The notes under the pieces were generated by a model. The model was not told where the DNA came from. It saw only the letters and a list, made by a program, of their open reading frames with translations, and ran no database searches. From NCBI RefSeq assembly GCF_002127265.1, contig NZ_NFUU01000001.1, positions 2,674,040 to 2,738,039 of the forward strand: a stretch of 64,000 nt of DNA, given 5' to 3'. This document shows, piece after piece, positions 46,649 to 57,226 of the stretch. Positions within the stretch are counted from its first letter, which is position 1; each line of letters begins with the position of its first letter. The stretch comes from Hydrogenophaga sp. IBVHS1. Lineage in GTDB: Bacteria; Pseudomonadota; Gammaproteobacteria; Burkholderiales; Burkholderiaceae_C. Both the position numbers and the translations under genes were made by a program.

Positions 46649-47575
46649 ATGAGTTCGATCAAGCACTACCTGCAGTTCAAGGACCTCGACGCCAGCGAAT
46701 GCGCCTATGTGTTCGAGCGCGCCGCCTTCATCAAGCGCAAGTTCAAGGCGGTGGAGAAATACCAGCCCTTCGCCGACCCCGACCGCACGCTGGCCATGAT
46801 CTTCGAGAAGGCCAGCACGCGCACCCGAGTGAGCTTTGAAGCCGGCATGTACCAGATGGGCGGCTCGGTGGTGCACCTCACCACCGGCGACAGCCAGCTG
46901 GGCCGTGCCGAGCCCATCGAAGACAGCGCGCGCGTGATCAGCCGCATGGTCGACCTGGTGATGATCCGCACCTACGAGCAGAGCAAGATCGAATCGTTTG
47001 CGGCGCACTCGCGCGTGCCGGTCATCAACGGCCTCACCAACGAGTTTCATCCCTGCCAGATCCTGGCCGACATCTTCACCTTCATCGAGCACCGTGGCTC
47101 CATCAAAGGCAAAGTGGTGGCCTGGGTGGGTGACGGCAACAACATGGCCAACACGTGGCTGCAGGCCGCCGAGCTGCTGGGCTTCACCGTGCACGTGAGC
47201 ACACCCGGCGGCTACGAGGTGGACCCGGTGCTCGCCGGCGTGAAGGACCGTGGCTGCTACAAGGTCTTCAAGGACCCGCGCGAAGCCTGCGCTGGCGCCG
47301 ACCTGGTGACCACCGATGTGTGGACCAGCATGGGCTTCGAGGCCGAGAACGAAGCGCGTCGCAAGGCCTTTGCCCAGTGGTGCGTGGACGAGAACATGAT
47401 GCGTGCGGCCAAGGCTGACGCGCTCTTCATGCATTGCCTGCCCGCGCACCGTGGCGAAGAGGTGAGCGCCGAAGTGATCGACGGGCCGCAATCCGTGGTG
47501 TGGGACGAGGCCGAGAACCGCATGCACGCACAGAAGGCGCTTATGGAATACCTGCTGCTCGGCCGTCTGGCTTGA
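46649..47575 (+). CDS. argF: Ornithine carbamoyltransferase
   Basis: A 308-residue enzyme converting ornithine and carbamoyl phosphate to citrulline. Carbamoyl-phosphate site FEKASTRTRVSFE (STRTR), HPCQILADIFTF, ornithine loop TSMGFE and HCLPAHRGEEVS are all present. Its stop overlaps the next start as TGATG, joining it to the RNA methyltransferase gene. Confidence 0.97.
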   Translation: MSSIKHYLQFKDLDASECAYVFERAAFIKRKFKAVEKYQPFADPDRTLAMIFEKASTRTRVSFEAGMYQMGGSVVHLTTGDSQLGRAEPIEDSARVISRMVDLVMIRTYEQSKIESFAAHSRVPVINGLTNEFHPCQILADIFTFIEHRGSIKGKVVAWVGDGNNMANTWLQAAELLGFTVHVSTPGGYEVDPVLAGVKDRGCYKVFKDPREACAGADLVTTDVWTSMGFEAENEARRKAFAQWCVDENMMRAAKADALFMHCLPAHRGEEVSAEVIDGPQSVVWDEAENRMHAQKALMEYLLLGRLA

Positions 47576-48504
47576 TGCAGGCCCTGCTCGACGCCATCGC
47601 GCGCATCGAACCGTCGAGCGATGCCCGGCGCGTCTTTCACGGCCGGGGTGGGCTCCACCCAGGCTGCGAAGCGTGGTCGCTCGACGCGTTCCCGCCCGTG
47701 TGGCTTTTCACCAGTTTTCAGCCGGTGGCCGACGACACGCTCGCCACCATTCACCACGCGCTGACCGAGCGATGGGCGCAGATTGCACCCGGCGAGCCGC
47801 TGAACTGGGTGTTCCAGTGCCGGCACGAAAGCCAGCCCACGACGCGGCTGATGGCAGGCGTTGTGCCTGAGCCCCATGTGGTGACCGAGCGCGGCGCGCG
47901 CTACCTGGTGCACCTGCAGAAGGGCCAGAACCACGGCCTGTTTCTCGACATGGCCGAAGGGCGGCAGTGGGTGCGCGAGCACGCCGACGGCCAGAAGGTG
48001 CTGAACCTGTTTGCCTACACCTGCGCGTTTTCGGTGGTGGCGCTGCTGGGTGGCGCGAAGCAGGTGGTGAACGTGGACATGAGCGGTGGCGCCATGGCGC
48101 TGGGCCAGCAGAACCATCCGCTCAACGGCCTCACGGCCGGCGCGAGTTTTCTGAACCACGACATCTTCAAGACCTGGGGCCGCATCACGCGCGGTGGGCC
48201 GTATGGCATTGTCATCGTCGACCCGCCGAGCTTCCAGAAGGGCAGCTTTGTGGCCACCAAAGACTACGCCCGCCTCATGCGCCGTCTGCCCGAGTTGCTG
48301 CGGCCCGATGGCCGCCTGCTGCTGTGCCTGAACGCGCCGGAGCTGGGCACGGCCTTCCTGATGGACCAGATGCGCGAGTGCGCACCGGAACTCATCTTCG
48401 AGCAACGCCTGCCCAACCCCGAGGTGTTTGCAGACGTGTCCCCCGAGCGCGCTTTGAAGGTGCTGGTGTTTCGCGCACCACCTGTGAACCGGGAACCAGC
48501 ATGA
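47575..48504 (+). CDS. Class I SAM-dependent methyltransferase (RlmI/RlmK-like)
   Basis: A 309-residue methyltransferase with a Rossmann core: GLFLDMAEGRQWVRE, KVLNLFAYTCAFSVVALLGG (SAM loop), VVNVDMSGGAMALGQQN and the catalytic DPPSF (IVDPPSFQKG). It resembles 23S rRNA cytosine methyltransferases but lacks the PUA domain of RlmI. The target is not certain. Start overlaps the argF stop. Confidence 0.87.
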   Translation: MQALLDAIARIEPSSDARRVFHGRGGLHPGCEAWSLDAFPPVWLFTSFQPVADDTLATIHHALTERWAQIAPGEPLNWVFQCRHESQPTTRLMAGVVPEPHVVTERGARYLVHLQKGQNHGLFLDMAEGRQWVREHADGQKVLNLFAYTCAFSVVALLGGAKQVVNVDMSGGAMALGQQNHPLNGLTAGASFLNHDIFKTWGRITRGGPYGIVIVDPPSFQKGSFVATKDYARLMRRLPELLRPDGRLLLCLNAPELGTAFLMDQMRECAPELIFEQRLPNPEVFADVSPERALKVLVFRAPPVNREPA

Positions 48505-48815
48505 GCGCGTGCACCACCTGCGGCGCCTGCTGCGCCTGCTTTCGCGTCGACTTCTCCGTGCACGAGACTCAGGCCATGGGGGGCAGCGTGCCCGACGGCC
48601 TGGCGGTGGAGGTGAACGACACCCTCGCGCGGATGCGCGGCACCGACCATTCGCCACCCCGCTGCGCGGCGCTCAGCGGCAAGGTGGGACAAAAGGCCAC
48701 CTGCGGCATTTACGAATGGCGCCCCTCGCCGTGCCGCGAGTTCGAAGAAGGCAGCGACGCCTGCACCCGCGCGCGCCAGCGCCACGGCATGCCGCCGGTG
48801 GTCAGCGCGTTCTGA
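48501..48815 (+). CDS. YkgJ-family cysteine-cluster protein
   Basis: A 104-residue protein with the N-terminal cluster CTTCGACCACF and downstream Cys (PPRCAAL, ATCGIYEWRPSPCREF, DACTRARQ), the CxxCxxCC ligand pattern of the YkgJ family that binds zinc or an Fe-S cluster. Role unknown. It overlaps the methyltransferase gene by ATGA and is the end of the arg operon. Confidence 0.88.
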   Translation: MSACTTCGACCACFRVDFSVHETQAMGGSVPDGLAVEVNDTLARMRGTDHSPPRCAALSGKVGQKATCGIYEWRPSPCREFEEGSDACTRARQRHGMPPVVSAF

Positions 48816-48882
48816 AGTTTTTGCCCCCTGTTGGGATTAACCGACACCACGGTTTTTTTCGCGGTGCTACCTTCACCGCTCC

Positions 48883-49509
48883 ATGAAAAAACTCTGGGAC
48901 ATCTCTCCTGCCGTGCATGCCGGCGCACCGGTTTTTCCGGGTGACACGGCCTACTCGCAAACCTGGGCCGCCACCATCGGACCCGGTTGTCCGGTCAACG
49001 TCAGCGCCATCACGCTCTCGCCCCACGTGGGAGCGCACGCCGATGCGCCATTGCACTACGACCCCGACGGCGCGGCCATCGGCGCCGTCTCGCTCAATGC
49101 TTTCATCGGCCCCTGCCGCGTGATCCACGCCATCGGCTGCGGCCCTCTGGTGCAGCCTGAGCACCTTGCACACGCCTTGAAAGATTTGCCACCGCGTGTG
49201 CTGGTGCGCGTTTACCAACAACAACCGCAAGACCAGTTCGACCACGCCCTGCCCGCCTTCGCCGCCGACACCGTGGAGCAACTCGCCGACCTCGGCGTGC
49301 AGCTCATCGGCATCGACAGCGCCAGCATTGACCCCGCCGACAGCAAGGCCCTGCCCAGCCACCAGACCATCCGCCGCCGCGTACTGCGCGTGCTGGAGAA
49401 CCTGCTGCTCGACGACATCCCCGAAGGCGACTACGAACTCATCGCCCTGCCCCTGAAACTCACCACCGCCGACGCCAGCCCCGTGCGCGCCGTGCTGCGA
49501 GAACTCTGA
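48883..49509 (+). CDS. kynB: Kynurenine formamidase (arylformamidase)
   Basis: A 208-residue metal-dependent cyclase-fold enzyme that hydrolyses N-formylkynurenine to kynurenine. It shows the metal motif HVGAHADAPLHY (HxGxHxDxPxH) and a C-terminal DYELIALPLKLTTADASPVR. First gene of kynB-kynU-kynA; genes follow with 5- and 7-bp gaps, so the pathway is one operon. The 67-bp upstream gap probably holds the promoter. Confidence 0.95.
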   Translation: MKKLWDISPAVHAGAPVFPGDTAYSQTWAATIGPGCPVNVSAITLSPHVGAHADAPLHYDPDGAAIGAVSLNAFIGPCRVIHAIGCGPLVQPEHLAHALKDLPPRVLVRVYQQQPQDQFDHALPAFAADTVEQLADLGVQLIGIDSASIDPADSKALPSHQTIRRRVLRVLENLLLDDIPEGDYELIALPLKLTTADASPVRAVLREL

Positions 49510-49514
49510 AAAAA

Positions 49515-50795
49515 ATGACGAACACCACACAACAAGACTGCCAGGCCCTCGACGAACAGGACCCTTTGCGCCCACTGCGCGATCTGTTCCTGATTCCCGA
49601 AGGCACCCTGTACCTCGACGGCAACTCGCTTGGCGCCATGCCACGCAGCGCGCCCGCCCGCGTGGCCGATGTAGTGACCCGCGAATGGGGCGCAGACCTC
49701 ATCCAGAGCTGGAACAAAAACGGCTGGTTCATGCAGCCACGCAAAGTGGGCGACAAGATCGCGCGCCTCATTGGTGCCGACGCTGGCACCGTGGTGGCCA
49801 CCGACAGCACCTCGGTGAACCTCTTCAAGGTGCTCTCGGCCGCCATGAGCCTCACCGCTGCCGACAGCCCGCAAAGCAAACGCATCGTGAGCGAGCGCAG
49901 CAACTTCCCCACCGACCTCTACATTGCCGAAGCACTCTGCAAGGAACGCGGCTTTGAACTGGTGCTGGTGGAGCCCGAAGAGATCAGCGCCGCACTGACC
50001 GCCGATGTGGCCGTGCTCATGCTCACCCACGTGAACTACCGCACCGGGGCCATGCACGACATGCCCGCCGTGACCGCCGCCGCCCATGCCGCTGGCGCGC
50101 TAATGTTGTGGGACCTGGCGCACAGCGCCGGTGCCGTGCCGGTGGACCTGACCGGTGCCGGCGCCGACTACGCCGTGGGCTGTGGCTACAAGTACCTGAA
50201 CGGCGGCCCCGGCGCGCCCGCCTTCGTGTGGGTGAACCCGCGCCACGCGGAACGCTTCTGGCAGCCGCTCGCCGGCTGGTGGGGCCACGCCACGCCGTTC
50301 GACTTCACACCCGACTACCGCCCCGCTCCCGGCATCACGCGCTACCAGTGCGGCACCCAGCCCATGATCAGCCTGGCCGCACTTGAATGCGGCGTGGACA
50401 CGCTGCTGGCGTCGGAAGAACTCGGCGGCATGGCCGCACTGCGAAAGAAATCGCTCGCGCTCACCGATCTCTTCATTGGCCTGGTGGACGAACGCTGCCA
50501 GGGCCATGGCCTGGGTCTGGCCACGCCGCTGAACCACGCGCAACGCGGCTCGCAGGTCTGCCTCACGCGGGACGAAGGTGCGTATGCCATCGTGCAAGCG
50601 CTCATCGCACGCGGCGTGGTGGGCGACTTCCGCGCCGGTGACGGCACCCGCCACAAGGACATCCTGCGCTTCGGCTTCACGCCGCTCTACATCGGCTTTG
50701 AAGACGTGTGGACCGCCGTGGAACACCTGCGCCAGGTGCTGGAAAGCGGCGAATGGCAGCGCCCCGAGTTCAACACCAAGCACGCCGTGACGTGA
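49515..50795 (+). CDS. kynU: Kynureninase
   Basis: A 426-residue PLP enzyme that cleaves kynurenine to anthranilate and alanine. Family blocks are [27 protein letters not shown]-type segment ([11 protein letters not shown]), the PLP-lysine region [19 protein letters not shown] and a C-terminal [20 protein letters not shown]. Length matches. Middle gene of the kyn operon. Confidence 0.96.
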   Translation: MTNTTQQDCQALDEQDPLRPLRDLFLIPEGTLYLDGNSLGAMPRSAPARVADVVTREWGADLIQSWNKNGWFMQPRKVGDKIARLIGADAGTVVATDSTSVNLFKVLSAAMSLTAADSPQSKRIVSERSNFPTDLYIAEALCKERGFELVLVEPEEISAALTADVAVLMLTHVNYRTGAMHDMPAVTAAAHAAGALMLWDLAHSAGAVPVDLTGAGADYAVGCGYKYLNGGPGAPAFVWVNPRHAERFWQPLAGWWGHATPFDFTPDYRPAPGITRYQCGTQPMISLAALECGVDTLLASEELGGMAALRKKSLALTDLFIGLVDERCQGHGLGLATPLNHAQRGSQVCLTRDEGAYAIVQALIARGVVGDFRAGDGTRHKDILRFGFTPLYIGFEDVWTAVEHLRQVLESGEWQRPEFNTKHAVT

Positions 50796-50802
50796 CCTGA
50801 CC

Positions 50803-51660
50803 ATGAGCACCTGCCCCCACAACAGCAAGCCCGAAGACATCGTCCACGAGGAAGGCGCGCAACTCGACTTCAGCCGCGACATGAGCTATGGCGACTACTT
50901 GAATCTCGACGCCATCCTCAACGCGCAGAAGCCGCTCTCGCCCGCGCACGACGAGCTGCTGTTCATCGTGCAGCACCAGACCAGCGAACTCTGGATGAAG
51001 CTCATGCTGCACGAGCTGCACGCAGCCATCCGCCTCATCGCGGCCGACGAGCTGCAACCCGCCTTCAAGATGCTCGCGCGCGTATCAAAAATCATGGAGC
51101 AGCTGGTGCACGCGTGGGACGTGCTCGCCACCATGACCCCACCCGAGTACAGCGCCATCCGACCCTACCTGGCGCAGAGCAGCGGCTTCCAGAGCCACCA
51201 GTACCGCTGCATCGAATTCGCCATGGGCAACAAGAACGCCGCCATGCTCAAGCCCCACCAGCACAACGCCGAACGGCTGGCCGTGGTGCGGGCCGCGTAT
51301 GAAGCGCCTTCCCTCTACGACGAAGCGCTGCGCCTGCTCGCCCGCCGTGGCCTGGCCGTGCCGCAGAGCCACACCCAGCGCGACTGGACCCAAGCCTACG
51401 AAGCCAGCGACGAAGTGGAACAGGCCTGGCTGCAGGTGTACCGCCACCCCAAGGACCACTGGGACCTGTACCAGCTGGGCGAAGAACTCACCGACCTCGA
51501 AGACGCCTTCCGCCTCTGGCGCTTCCGTCACGTCACCACCGTGGAACGCGTGATCGGCTTCAAGCGCGGCACCGGAGGCACGGGCGGTGTGAGCTACCTG
51601 CGCAAGATGCTGGATGTGGTGCTATTTCCGGAGATCTGGCGGTTGCGGACGGAGCTTTGA
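50803..51660 (+). CDS. kynA: Tryptophan 2,3-dioxygenase
   Basis: A 285-residue heme enzyme that opens the indole ring of tryptophan to N-formylkynurenine. It shows [38 protein letters not shown] with the heme/substrate residues, [20 protein letters not shown] and [19 protein letters not shown]. Last gene of the kyn operon. Its last 67 bp are overlapped on the other strand by the NRPS gene reading in from the right. Confidence 0.97.
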   Translation: MSTCPHNSKPEDIVHEEGAQLDFSRDMSYGDYLNLDAILNAQKPLSPAHDELLFIVQHQTSELWMKLMLHELHAAIRLIAADELQPAFKMLARVSKIMEQLVHAWDVLATMTPPEYSAIRPYLAQSSGFQSHQYRCIEFAMGNKNAAMLKPHQHNAERLAVVRAAYEAPSLYDEALRLLARRGLAVPQSHTQRDWTQAYEASDEVEQAWLQVYRHPKDHWDLYQLGEELTDLEDAFRLWRFRHVTTVERVIGFKRGTGGTGGVSYLRKMLDVVLFPEIWRLRTEL

Positions 51661-54600
51661 TCGGCCTGGACAAGGGAGTCTGTCAGCGCCTGGGCGAGAG
51701 TGGCAATGTTCTCCGGCGCAAAAAGGGTGAGGTGCTCTCCGGGCACCAGAACAACATCCAGCCCGCCGCTCGCAAGACCCGACCACCCATAGTCGGCCGG
51801 GCGCTCCAGCTTGTCGCTGATGCCCGAGGCCTTGAAGAGGGTGATGCGGCCCTGGTACGCCGGGGGTTGGTAAACCTGCATGGCTCGCCAGTTGTCCTGG
51901 CGCACCTGCACGCGGCGCAGATCGCTGTAAGGCTCTGCGGGACCGCTTCGTTGCGCGGCCTTGATCTCGGCCTTCACCCGGCGGTTGGTGCGAATCCCTT
52001 CGCTCAACCGGGCACACACCCGCTTCAGCCGGCGCCACACGGGCACGCCCGAGTTCTGCTGCCAGAAAACAAACAGTCGCTCCGCCATGGTGTAGTTCCG
52101 CGCCGGCACGGCCGGGTTGTGGGTATCGAAGAGGCCCACGAATTCAACAGCCTGCCCGTCCCGGCTCAACTGGAAGGCCATCTCGAGCGCCACCACGCCG
52201 CCGAACGAGTAGCCGGCGAGCCGGTAAGGCCCGTGCGGCTGGACGGCACGAAGACCACGGATGTAGCCCGCCGCCGTTTCTTCGATGCTGCAGGATTCGA
52301 TCGATCCGCTGTGGCCAAGCTCCAGCGACTCGATGGCATGCAGCGGAATTTCCGGCGGCATCAATGCCCCAAGGCTGCGGTAATACAGAACCCCGCCATC
52401 ACCGCCGTGTATGCAAAACAGCGGGGTGTCATGGCCCCCGCGCTTGAGGGTGACGACATTGCCCTTGCCCGGAATGGGCGGCGCTTCGACCGCGTTTTCC
52501 TGGACCGATGAGCGCAGAACCCCGGCGAGACTTTCGATGGTGGGGTGCTGGAGCAACGTTGCCAGAGGCAGCGATTTGCCGAACTCGCGGTTGATCCGGA
52601 AAAACATCCGCAGCGCCATCAGCGAGTTGCCGCCAAGCGCGAAGAAGTCGTCGTGGCGGTTGATCTCTGCCATGCCGAGCAACTCGCGCCAGATCCCGGC
52701 CAGTTGCTCTTCTGTTTCTCCGAGCGGCGGTGCCGCAGACATTGCCGCCGCCTCTAACCTGCCTCTCACGGGATCCGGGAGGGCAGCCACTTGAATCTTG
52801 CCGTTCGCATTGAGCGGGAACGATTCGACGATGGCGATGGCGTCGGGTCGCATGAAGGCGGGCAAGCGCGCCGCGAGAAATTTGATCAGATCGATCTCTT
52901 GAACGCTGCCGGCCTGGTGGGCAATCACCCAGGCGAGGATGCGCTTGGTCTCGGCACTTTCTCCACGCACGGCGACCTTGGCCTGGCGGACCTGCGGGTG
53001 GCTGGCGAGAAGGGTTTCGATTTCCCCGAGTTCGATCCGGAAGCCGCGCACCTTGACCTGGTAGTCACCACGGCCGAGAAACGCGATGGTGCCGTCGGCG
53101 GTGCGGCGGCAGAAATCGCCGGTGCGGTAGAGCCTGCCGAACTCGGGGTGGTGGATGAATTTTTCCGCCGTCAGCTCGGGTGCCCCGTGGTACCCGATGG
53201 CGAGGCCGTCGCCACCCGCGAAAAGCTCTCCCGCAACGCCGACCGGCACCGGTCTGAGCCGGCCGTCCAGCAGATAAACCGTGGTGTTGGCGATCGGTTT
53301 GCCAATGGGGATTGAAGGCTTCTCGAGATCCGCCAGGGTGATGGTGTGGCAGGTGGTGAAGGTTGTGTTTTCGGTGGGCCCGTAGCCATTGATCAACCGC
53401 GTGTCGGGCAGCGTTTCCAGCGCCCGCCGCACATGGGGAGGAGAGAGCACGTCGCCTCCCGACAGAAGATGGCGCAGCCCCTTGAGAGACGCCGGGCTCT
53501 CGTCCATCACGAGCTGGAACAAGCCGGAAGTAAGCCAGAGGGTGGTGACGCCGTGTTCGCGGACCGCCGTGGCAATGGCCCCGATGCCCGGGCCATCGGT
53601 GGGCAGGACCAAACGACCGCCGTTGAGCAGCGGGCCCCAGATCTCGAGCAGCGACGCGTCAAACGACGCCGGCGCGGCTTGCAGAAAAACGTCGTCTGGC
53701 GTGATGACCATGAAGTTCTGATTTCTGACCAGCCGCACCACGCCACGATGTCGAAGCAGCACGCCCTTTGGTCGACCGGTGGAACCCGAAGTGAACAGCA
53801 GATGCGCAGGGTGTTCCGGGGTCACCGATATCTGCGGCAGCTCGGCAAGAGCGGTTGCCTGGCAGGTTGCGGGGATCGGGATGAGGGTTCCCTTCCAGCC
53901 CGGCGGGTAGCACCCCTCACAACCCGCCGTGGCGAGGCCGATGGCCGCACCACAATCTTCCAGCTGCAGCGCGAAGCGGTCTGCCGGATAGTCGGGATCG
54001 ATCGGCACGCAGCAGCCTCCGGCCAGCAGGGTGCCGAGGAAGCCGACGATCATTTCCGGCGAAGGCCGCGAGCTGATCGCGATGAAATCCCCGGGTGCGA
54101 CTCCGGCTTCGAGCAATTGCAGCGCGAGCTGGCTCGCCTCTGCATGAAGCTGGAAATACGTAAGCGAGTGGTCGCCGCAACGGAGCGCCACGTGTTCCGG
54201 GTAGAGGCGCGCGGTCTCCTGGAAAAGCTCGCCGATGGTCGCCTCCTGCGGGTACGCAGTGGTCACGCCTTTCCATTCGCCGAGCAGCCTGGACTGCTCC
54301 TCTGCCGTGAGAATTTCCAGCTGATCAATGGGCGCAGAAGGATGCTCCGCGATGTCTTCCAGCAATCGCTTGAAATGCCCGAGCATGCGGTCTGCGGAGT
54401 CGCGAGAGAAAAGATCGGTGCTGTAGTGGCATGCAGCGCGCCAGCCTTCAGCATCCTCAACCGTGGAGAAATGCAGGTCGAACGTCTGCCCCGGCGAATG
54501 CGAGGGAATGGGTGTGAGCGACGGTTGATGGCTGAAGCCGACCTTGAACAGCGAGTTGCGGCTCGCATCCCGCTCCGGTGCCAGTTCGCGCAGCAGGACT

Positions 54601-55091
54601 TCGAAAGGCAGGTCCTGGTTTTGCTGCGCTTCCACAGCCGTGTCGCGCACCTGGCCGAGAAATTTGCCGAATGACGGGTTGCCTGACAGATCGTTGCGAA
54701 CGATCACCCAATTGCGCACGGCTGTCGGCGTGCACACGGCGACGTTGGTGCTGCCGGAGTAGCGGTGCAGCAGGATGGCGCAGGCAGCGAGTTGCAGGTG
54801 GAAGAGCGTGGCGCCATTTTGTGCGGCGATGGCCTGGAGTCGATTCGTGAACTCCCGCGGCAGCAGCGTGGAAGCGGTATCGAGCCTCCACGACCTCACA
54901 GCCGGCCGCACAGAATCGGTCGGCAGATCAAGCTCGCTCACGCCATCGAGCTGCTTTTTCCAGTAGGCCAGTTGACTTTTCATGTCAGGGCTTTTCGGGC
55001 CATCGTGTTGCTCCTTGTGCTGCTGGAGAGATAGGTGTTTGATTTTCGGATTCTGAGGTGCGGCATGTTGACCTTTCATCTGCGAGCCCAA
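51594..55091 (-). CDS. Stand-alone nonribosomal peptide synthetase (degenerate C)-A-T-TE
   Basis: A 1165-residue NRPS. The N-terminal part (about 35-280) is the rear of a condensation domain ([20 protein letters not shown], then [20 protein letters not shown]); the HHxxxDG half is absent and the GFFVNT motif is shortened. The adenylation domain has [34 protein letters not shown] and PLNANGKIQ. The carrier has [15 protein letters not shown]. The thioesterase has [12 protein letters not shown], an Asp in GLFDTHNP and [12 protein letters not shown] 9-residue specificity code read by eye (D-A-L-W-S-G-G-T-F) suggests a small or aliphatic amino acid, low confidence. The last about 22 residues are antisense kynA, so the original end was lost. 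ATGs at 55079 and 54983 are alternative starts. Confidence 0.85.
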   Translation of the reverse strand: MGSQMKGQHAAPQNPKIKHLSLQQHKEQHDGPKSPDMKSQLAYWKKQLDGVSELDLPTDSVRPAVRSWRLDTASTLLPREFTNRLQAIAAQNGATLFHLQLAACAILLHRYSGSTNVAVCTPTAVRNWVIVRNDLSGNPSFGKFLGQVRDTAVEAQQNQDLPFEVLLRELAPERDASRNSLFKVGFSHQPSLTPIPSHSPGQTFDLHFSTVEDAEGWRAACHYSTDLFSRDSADRMLGHFKRLLEDIAEHPSAPIDQLEILTAEEQSRLLGEWKGVTTAYPQEATIGELFQETARLYPEHVALRCGDHSLTYFQLHAEASQLALQLLEAGVAPGDFIAISSRPSPEMIVGFLGTLLAGGCCVPIDPDYPADRFALQLEDCGAAIGLATAGCEGCYPPGWKGTLIPIPATCQATALAELPQISVTPEHPAHLLFTSGSTGRPKGVLLRHRGVVRLVRNQNFMVITPDDVFLQAAPASFDASLLEIWGPLLNGGRLVLPTDGPGIGAIATAVREHGVTTLWLTSGLFQLVMDESPASLKGLRHLLSGGDVLSPPHVRRALETLPDTRLINGYGPTENTTFTTCHTITLADLEKPSIPIGKPIANTTVYLLDGRLRPVPVGVAGELFAGGDGLAIGYHGAPELTAEKFIHHPEFGRLYRTGDFCRRTADGTIAFLGRGDYQVKVRGFRIELGEIETLLASHPQVRQAKVAVRGESAETKRILAWVIAHQAGSVQEIDLIKFLAARLPAFMRPDAIAIVESFPLNANGKIQVAALPDPVRGRLEAAAMSAAPPLGETEEQLAGIWRELLGMAEINRHDDFFALGGNSLMALRMFFRINREFGKSLPLATLLQHPTIESLAGVLRSSVQENAVEAPPIPGKGNVVTLKRGGHDTPLFCIHGGDGGVLYYRSLGALMPPEIPLHAIESLELGHSGSIESCSIEETAAGYIRGLRAVQPHGPYRLAGYSFGGVVALEMAFQLSRDGQAVEFVGLFDTHNPAVPARNYTMAERLFVFWQQNSGVPVWRRLKRVCARLSEGIRTNRRVKAEIKAAQRSGPAEPYSDLRRVQVRQDNWRAMQVYQPPAYQGRITLFKASGISDKLERPADYGWSGLASGGLDVVLVPGEHLTLFAPENIATLAQALTDSLVQADQSSVRNRQISGNSTTSSILRR

Positions 55092-55192
55092 CGTGCGCTA
55101 ACGCACGGACGCTGTTCATGTGGCTCAGGCCGGAGTCAACGAATCCGGCAGCCGCGCAATCTGACATACTTTGCGCGGTGACTGAGCTGCCG

Positions 55193-56050
55193 ATGCCTGA
55201 ACGTCTATTCATTCGACTGCCAGACGATCCGTCATGCGCTCCCGAGACCACGGTCCCGGCGAGCACGCTGACTGAGTTCGCAGTGCCGGCCCTCCTGCGA
55301 TCGACGGTGGACCATGTCACCGCCTACGAGGAGCGGTTCGCGCCCGGTCGCGAGACAGTCGAGCGTGTGCTGCCCGACGGAGCGTCTCGTCTCCTCATTG
55401 TTCTGCACGGGGGCGCGGCATCCATCCATGTCGCAGGGGCACGGGCCGATCCCGTGTTGCTCACGATGAGTGGCCACATGCACGGGTTATCGATCACGCT
55501 CCACCCCGGGGCCACACGGGGACTGTTCGGCGTACCGGCAAACGAGCTGACGGCGCTCACCGTGCCATGGGACGACATCGTTCCCAAGGCGCATCGCGAC
55601 GTACCCGACCAACTGGCGGCCGCAGCCGACGACATCACTCGCGTTCAGCACGTCCTGCAGTCGCTGCAGGCATTGCAGCGCCCCCCGGATCCATCTCGGC
55701 AGCTGGTGGAGCACGCGGCGAGACGCCTTGGCGCCAAGATGGGCGGCATTTCGGTTCGGGAACTTGCTGGCGAGCTGAACCTCAGCGAACGGCGCGTGCA
55801 GCAGCTGTTCGCCTCACACATCGGCCTGGCGCCCAGCGTCTGGCGCCGCCTGCAACGCCTTCACGGAACGCTTCGCTTGTTGCGAACGGCCGAGACGCCC
55901 CAATGGGCTGAGATTGCGCTGTGCGCCGGGTACTACGACCAGTCGCACCTGATCAACGAGTTTCGCGCCTTGTCCGGCCTGACGCCGCAACAGCTCGTTC
56001 AGCGCGTCGTTTCGGATTCTTCCAATACAACACACGGCGGCATCACCTAA
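55193..56050 (+). CDS. AraC-family transcriptional regulator
   Basis: A 285-residue regulator with an N-terminal sensing domain (AYEERFAPGRETVERVLPDG; LLIVLHGGAASIH) and a C-terminal pair of helix-turn-helix units (ISVRELAGELNLSERRVQQL, then WAEIALCAGYYDQSHLINEF). The ATG at 55193 gives MPERLFIRLPDD; in-frame ATGs upstream would extend it to 55058 but those residues do not look family-like. It lies divergent from the NRPS and upstream of the SDR-AAC genes. Confidence 0.85.
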   Translation: MPERLFIRLPDDPSCAPETTVPASTLTEFAVPALLRSTVDHVTAYEERFAPGRETVERVLPDGASRLLIVLHGGAASIHVAGARADPVLLTMSGHMHGLSITLHPGATRGLFGVPANELTALTVPWDDIVPKAHRDVPDQLAAAADDITRVQHVLQSLQALQRPPDPSRQLVEHAARRLGAKMGGISVRELAGELNLSERRVQQLFASHIGLAPSVWRRLQRLHGTLRLLRTAETPQWAEIALCAGYYDQSHLINEFRALSGLTPQQLVQRVVSDSSNTTHGGIT

Positions 56051-56087
56051 GGTCAAGTGTCACCAGAATCCACGTCTACTGATCACC

Positions 56088-56975
56088 ATGAAGAGCCTCT
56101 CCAATTGCATCGCCGTTGTAACGGGCGCCAGCCGTGGCGCTGGTCGTGGATGCGCGACCGAACTGGGCGCAGCCGGCGCCACCGTGTACGTTACCGGACG
56201 CAGTCGGCGCGAACAGCCTGCACCGGGCTATGAGCAGATCAAATCGTTGTCGAATCTGGATCGTGTGCCCGGCAGCATCGACGAGACGGCCGAAGAAGTG
56301 ACGCGCGCGGGTGGACGGGGCATTGCCGTCGCCTGCGACCATACGGATGAAGGGCAGGTCGAGGCGCTCTTCAAGCGCGTCCAGGGCGAACATGGGCGCC
56401 TGGATCTCCTCGTCAACAATGCCTGGGGCGGACACGAGTCCTTCGATGGCGTGTTTCAGGCGCCGTTCTGGGAACGCCCGATGGTGCATTGGGATGCGAT
56501 GTTCGATCGCGGCGTTCGCAACCACCTCCTCTGCAGCAGGCTGGCCGCGCCGATGCTGGTGCGCCAGGGCCGCGGACTGATCGTTACCACGACGTTCTGG
56601 GATCGCGACCGCTTCATGCAGGGCAACCTGTTTTACGACCTCGCCAAGGCCGCGATGACGCGACTGGCCTTCGGCATGGCGCAGGAGCTGAGACCACATG
56701 GGGTGACCTCGGTGGCCCTGTCCCCCGGCTGGATGCGCACCGAGTTCGTTCTGGCGGGCCACCAGACCGACGAGGCACACTGGCGCGAGCGGCCGGCGCT
56801 GACCCGGACGGAGTCGCCCCGCTACATCGGACGTGCGGTCGTGGCTCTGGCCAGCGATCCCCGGGTGCTGGAGCGCAGCGGTCAGGTGGTCCGCGTGGGC
56901 GATCTGGCGCGGATTTACGGTTTTACCGACATCGATGGCCGAGTGGTTCCGCCCTTCGAACTGGAGACGCCGTGA
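56088..56975 (+). CDS. Short-chain dehydrogenase/reductase (DHRS1-like)
   Basis: A 295-residue SDR with VVTGASRGAGRGCATELGAA, DLLVNNAWGG, TTTFWDRDRFMQGNLFYDLA (Tyr-x-x-x-Lys region YDLAKAA) and LSPGWMRTEFVLAG. It resembles the DHRS1-like group. Its stop overlaps a GTG start of the GNAT fragment (GTGA at 56972). Substrate unknown. It may be regulated by the AraC gene 37 bp upstream. Confidence 0.87.
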   Translation: MKSLSNCIAVVTGASRGAGRGCATELGAAGATVYVTGRSRREQPAPGYEQIKSLSNLDRVPGSIDETAEEVTRAGGRGIAVACDHTDEGQVEALFKRVQGEHGRLDLLVNNAWGGHESFDGVFQAPFWERPMVHWDAMFDRGVRNHLLCSRLAAPMLVRQGRGLIVTTTFWDRDRFMQGNLFYDLAKAAMTRLAFGMAQELRPHGVTSVALSPGWMRTEFVLAGHQTDEAHWRERPALTRTESPRYIGRAVVALASDPRVLERSGQVVRVGDLARIYGFTDIDGRVVPPFELETP

Positions 56976-57226
56976 GCGCCGTTGTCTGCGCACGCGAACC
57001 AGACTTGCCGTTGTACGGGGCATGGGTGGCCTATCTGGCCGAACTGGCGGTTTGCAGAAGCGCGCAGGGCCGGGGGGTGGGCCAGCAGCTACTGCAGGCT
57101 GTGCGTGGCGGCCTCGGCCCCAGCGTGACGCTGGTGCTGGCATCCATGCCGGACGCGGTGGCCTTCTACGAGAAGGTGGGCATGCCGCGGATGGCCGATG
57201 TCTTCTTCTACTCTCGCCAGCGATGA
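56972..57226 (+). pseudogene. N-terminally truncated GNAT acetyltransferase
   Basis: Codes for 84 residues from a GTG overlapping the SDR stop. The C-terminal half of a GNAT domain is clear (YLAELAVCRSAQGRGVGQQL, then LVLASMPDAVAFYEKVGMPR), with the acetyl-CoA loop QGRGVG. The first roughly half of a normal GNAT domain is missing and no frame supplies it upstream, where the SDR ends. It reads as a remnant kept in frame by coupling, so probably non-functional. Its stop overlaps the next gene (ATGA). Confidence 0.65.
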
